From the NCBI GenBank assembly GCA_018335615.1, contig JAGXRS010000315.1, positions 1 through 5,144 of the forward strand: a stretch of 5,144 bases of DNA, read 5' to 3'. The stretch comes from Hydrogenophaga sp. Lineage in GTDB: Bacteria; Pseudomonadota; Gammaproteobacteria; Burkholderiales; Burkholderiaceae_C. The translations under genes and the position numbers were made by a program. A model generated the notes under the pieces. That model did no database searches, was not told where the DNA came from, and saw nothing but the letters and a program-made list of their open reading frames with translations. Positions 3,733-5,144 of the stretch are shown here, one piece after another (the first letter of the stretch is position 1; each line of letters opens with the position of its first letter).

Positions 3733-5144
3733 ATGCTCTACCAGATTTACGAGACCCAGCGTTCCATCATGGAGCCCTTCGCTGACCTGGCCGAAGTGGC
3801 GGCCAAGCTCTACAGCAACCCGGCACTGCCGCTGTCGCAGCTGCCGATGGCGCAACGCATCTCGGCCGCTTACGACCTCATGCACCGCCTGGGCAAGGAC
3901 TACGAGAAGCCGGTGTTCGGCATTCACAAGGTGGACGTGGACGGCATCGACGTGGCCATTCATGAGCGGGTCGAGGTCGACAAGCCGTTCTGCGAACTGC
4001 GCCGCTTCAAGCGCTTCTCGGACGACACCGACACCCTGGTCAAGCTCAAGGGCCAGCCGGTGGTGCTGATCGTGGCGCCGCTGTCCGGTCACTACGCCAC
4101 ACTGCTGCGCGACACCGTGCGCACCATGCTGAGCGACCACAAGGTCTACATCACCGACTGGAAGAACGCCCGCCTCGTGCCCCTGTCGGAAGGCGAGTTC
4201 CACCTCGATGACTATGTCAACTATGTGCAGGAGTTCATCCGTTACCTGCAGGAGAACTATGGCAACTGCCATGTGATGAGCGTGTGCCAGCCCACCGTGC
4301 CGGTGCTGGCCGCTGTGTCGCTGATGGCCAGCCGCGGCGAGACCACCCCGCTGTCCATGACCATGATGGGTGGCCCCATCGACGCCCGCAAGTCGCCCAC
4401 GGCCGTGAACAACCTGGCCACGCAGCGCAGCCACAGCTGGTTCGAGAACAACGTGATCTACCGCGTGCCCGACAGCTTCCCCGGCGCCGGCCGCCGCGTG
4501 TACCCCGGCTTCCTGCAGCACACCGGTTTCGTGGCCATGAACCCCGACCGCCACGCGACCAGCCACTACGACTACTTCAAAGACCTGATCAAGGGCGACA
4601 ACTCCAGCGCCGAGAGCCACCGCAAGTTCTACGACGAGTACAACGCCGTGCTCGACATGGACGCCGACTACTACCTGGAAACCATCGACACCGTGTTCCA
4701 GGACTTCAAGCTGGTCAACGGCACCTGGGACGTGAAGAACCCCCAGGGCAAACCCGAACGCGTGCGTCCTCAAGACATCACCACCACCGCGCTGCTGACG
4801 GTCGAAGGTGAACTGGACGACATCTCGGGCTCTGGCCAGACCGCTGCCGCTCACGACCTGTGCACCGGCATTCCCAAGACGCAACAGATGCACTACGAGG
4901 CCGAAGGGGCCGGGCACTACGGCATCTTCAGCGGTCGCCGCTGGCGCGAAATGGTGTATCCCATCGTGAAGGCGTTCATCGTGGCCCACCAGTCCGCTAC
5001 CGACGGTGAGAAGGCGCCCGCCAAGGCCCCTGCCCGCGTGAGCCGCCGCAAGGCCGACGCGCTGGCGTCCAGCCCCGCGGCAGAGGGGGTTTCAGCCGCC
5101 GCACAGGTGCCGGTGGCCGCCCCCGGCACCGCCGTGGCGGCCCG
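3733..5144 (+). CDS. phaZ: Intracellular polyhydroxybutyrate depolymerase PhaZ (3' end outside window)
   Basis: Degrades intracellular PHB granules to release 3-hydroxybutyrate units for carbon mobilisation. The frame is open from ATG 3733 to the window end (470 full codons, no stop). It matches the PhaZ1 family of Ralstonia eutropha along its length: N-terminus MLYQIYETQRSI, the APLSGHYATLLRDTVR block (115-130), the Cys-type nucleophile box SVCQPTVP (Cys185), MMGGPIDARKSPTAVN (211-226), VYPGFLQHTGFVAMNPDRH (256-274), GELDDISG with the likely acid Asp362, and GHYGIFSGRRW with the catalytic His395. The first ATG is supported by the family's conserved MLYQ start, although no Shine-Dalgarno is evident within 15 bp. 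Known family members end near residue 420. This one continues for at least 50 residues with a low-complexity Ala/Pro/Val tail containing a basic patch (KAPAKAPARVSRRK, 427-440). No signal peptide is seen, consistent with action on intracellular granules. Probably under the palindromic operator just upstream. Confidence 0.94.
   Translation, partial: MLYQIYETQRSIMEPFADLAEVAAKLYSNPALPLSQLPMAQRISAAYDLMHRLGKDYEKPVFGIHKVDVDGIDVAIHERVEVDKPFCELRRFKRFSDDTDTLVKLKGQPVVLIVAPLSGHYATLLRDTVRTMLSDHKVYITDWKNARLVPLSEGEFHLDDYVNYVQEFIRYLQENYGNCHVMSVCQPTVPVLAAVSLMASRGETTPLSMTMMGGPIDARKSPTAVNNLATQRSHSWFENNVIYRVPDSFPGAGRRVYPGFLQHTGFVAMNPDRHATSHYDYFKDLIKGDNSSAESHRKFYDEYNAVLDMDADYYLETIDTVFQDFKLVNGTWDVKNPQGKPERVRPQDITTTALLTVEGELDDISGSGQTAAAHDLCTGIPKTQQMHYEAEGAGHYGIFSGRRWREMVYPIVKAFIVAHQSATDGEKAPAKAPARVSRRKADALASSPAAEGVSAAAQVPVAAPGTAVAA

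Noticed and set aside
3658..4989. A 443-codon minus-strand open frame antisense to phaZ.
   Set aside because: Its translation is a His/Val/Gly-rich antisense shadow, while the plus frame encodes a full PhaZ catalytic domain with its nucleophile and His motifs.

Overview
The window is high-GC bacterial DNA with dense, mostly co-directional genes. Protein similarity recalled from memory and the gene set (mfd next to serB, a SUI1/YciH factor, an RhlE-like helicase, and an intracellular PHB depolymerase of the Ralstonia eutropha PhaZ type) point to a betaproteobacterium of the order Burkholderiales, probably Comamonadaceae (Hydrogenophaga/Acidovorax-like). It reads as ordinary core chromosome. 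I see no insertion sequence, phage, CRISPR, tRNA or rRNA.

Layout, left to right: (1) the last 137 codons of mfd, plus strand. (2) serB, a short phosphoserine phosphatase without the N-terminal ACT-like region of the E. coli enzyme. (3) 34 bp downstream, a small membrane-anchored thioredoxin-fold protein with a CPIC active site, probably co-transcribed with serB. (4) Converging on it, a minus-strand yciH/SUI1-type translation factor with a Cys cluster. (5) Divergent from yciH across a 40-bp gap, an RhlE-like DEAD-box RNA helicase with every canonical motif. (6) A 260-bp intergenic region that is more AT-rich than its surroundings and unusually full of inverted repeats. (7) phaZ, an intracellular polyhydroxybutyrate depolymerase that runs off the right edge with an Ala/Pro/Lys-rich tail beyond the catalytic domain.

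Functionally the genes are separate housekeeping modules: transcription-coupled repair, serine biosynthesis, envelope thiol redox, translation, RNA remodelling and carbon-storage mobilisation. The most informative non-coding signal is a 23-bp near-perfect palindrome with a TTGC-ACT-GCAA core over the predicted phaZ -10 and transcription start. It looks like a repressor operator, most plausibly for the PHA-sensing regulator PhaR. A second perfect 9-bp inverted repeat lies about 60 bp upstream. A further theme is that the -10-like hexamers of serB, yciH and the helicase sit only 7-9 bases from the start codon, suggesting leaderless or nearly leaderless mRNAs.

I did not find a new multi-gene system. 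The worthwhile leads are regulatory (phaZ upstream region, leaderless promoters) and the phaZ C-terminal tail.
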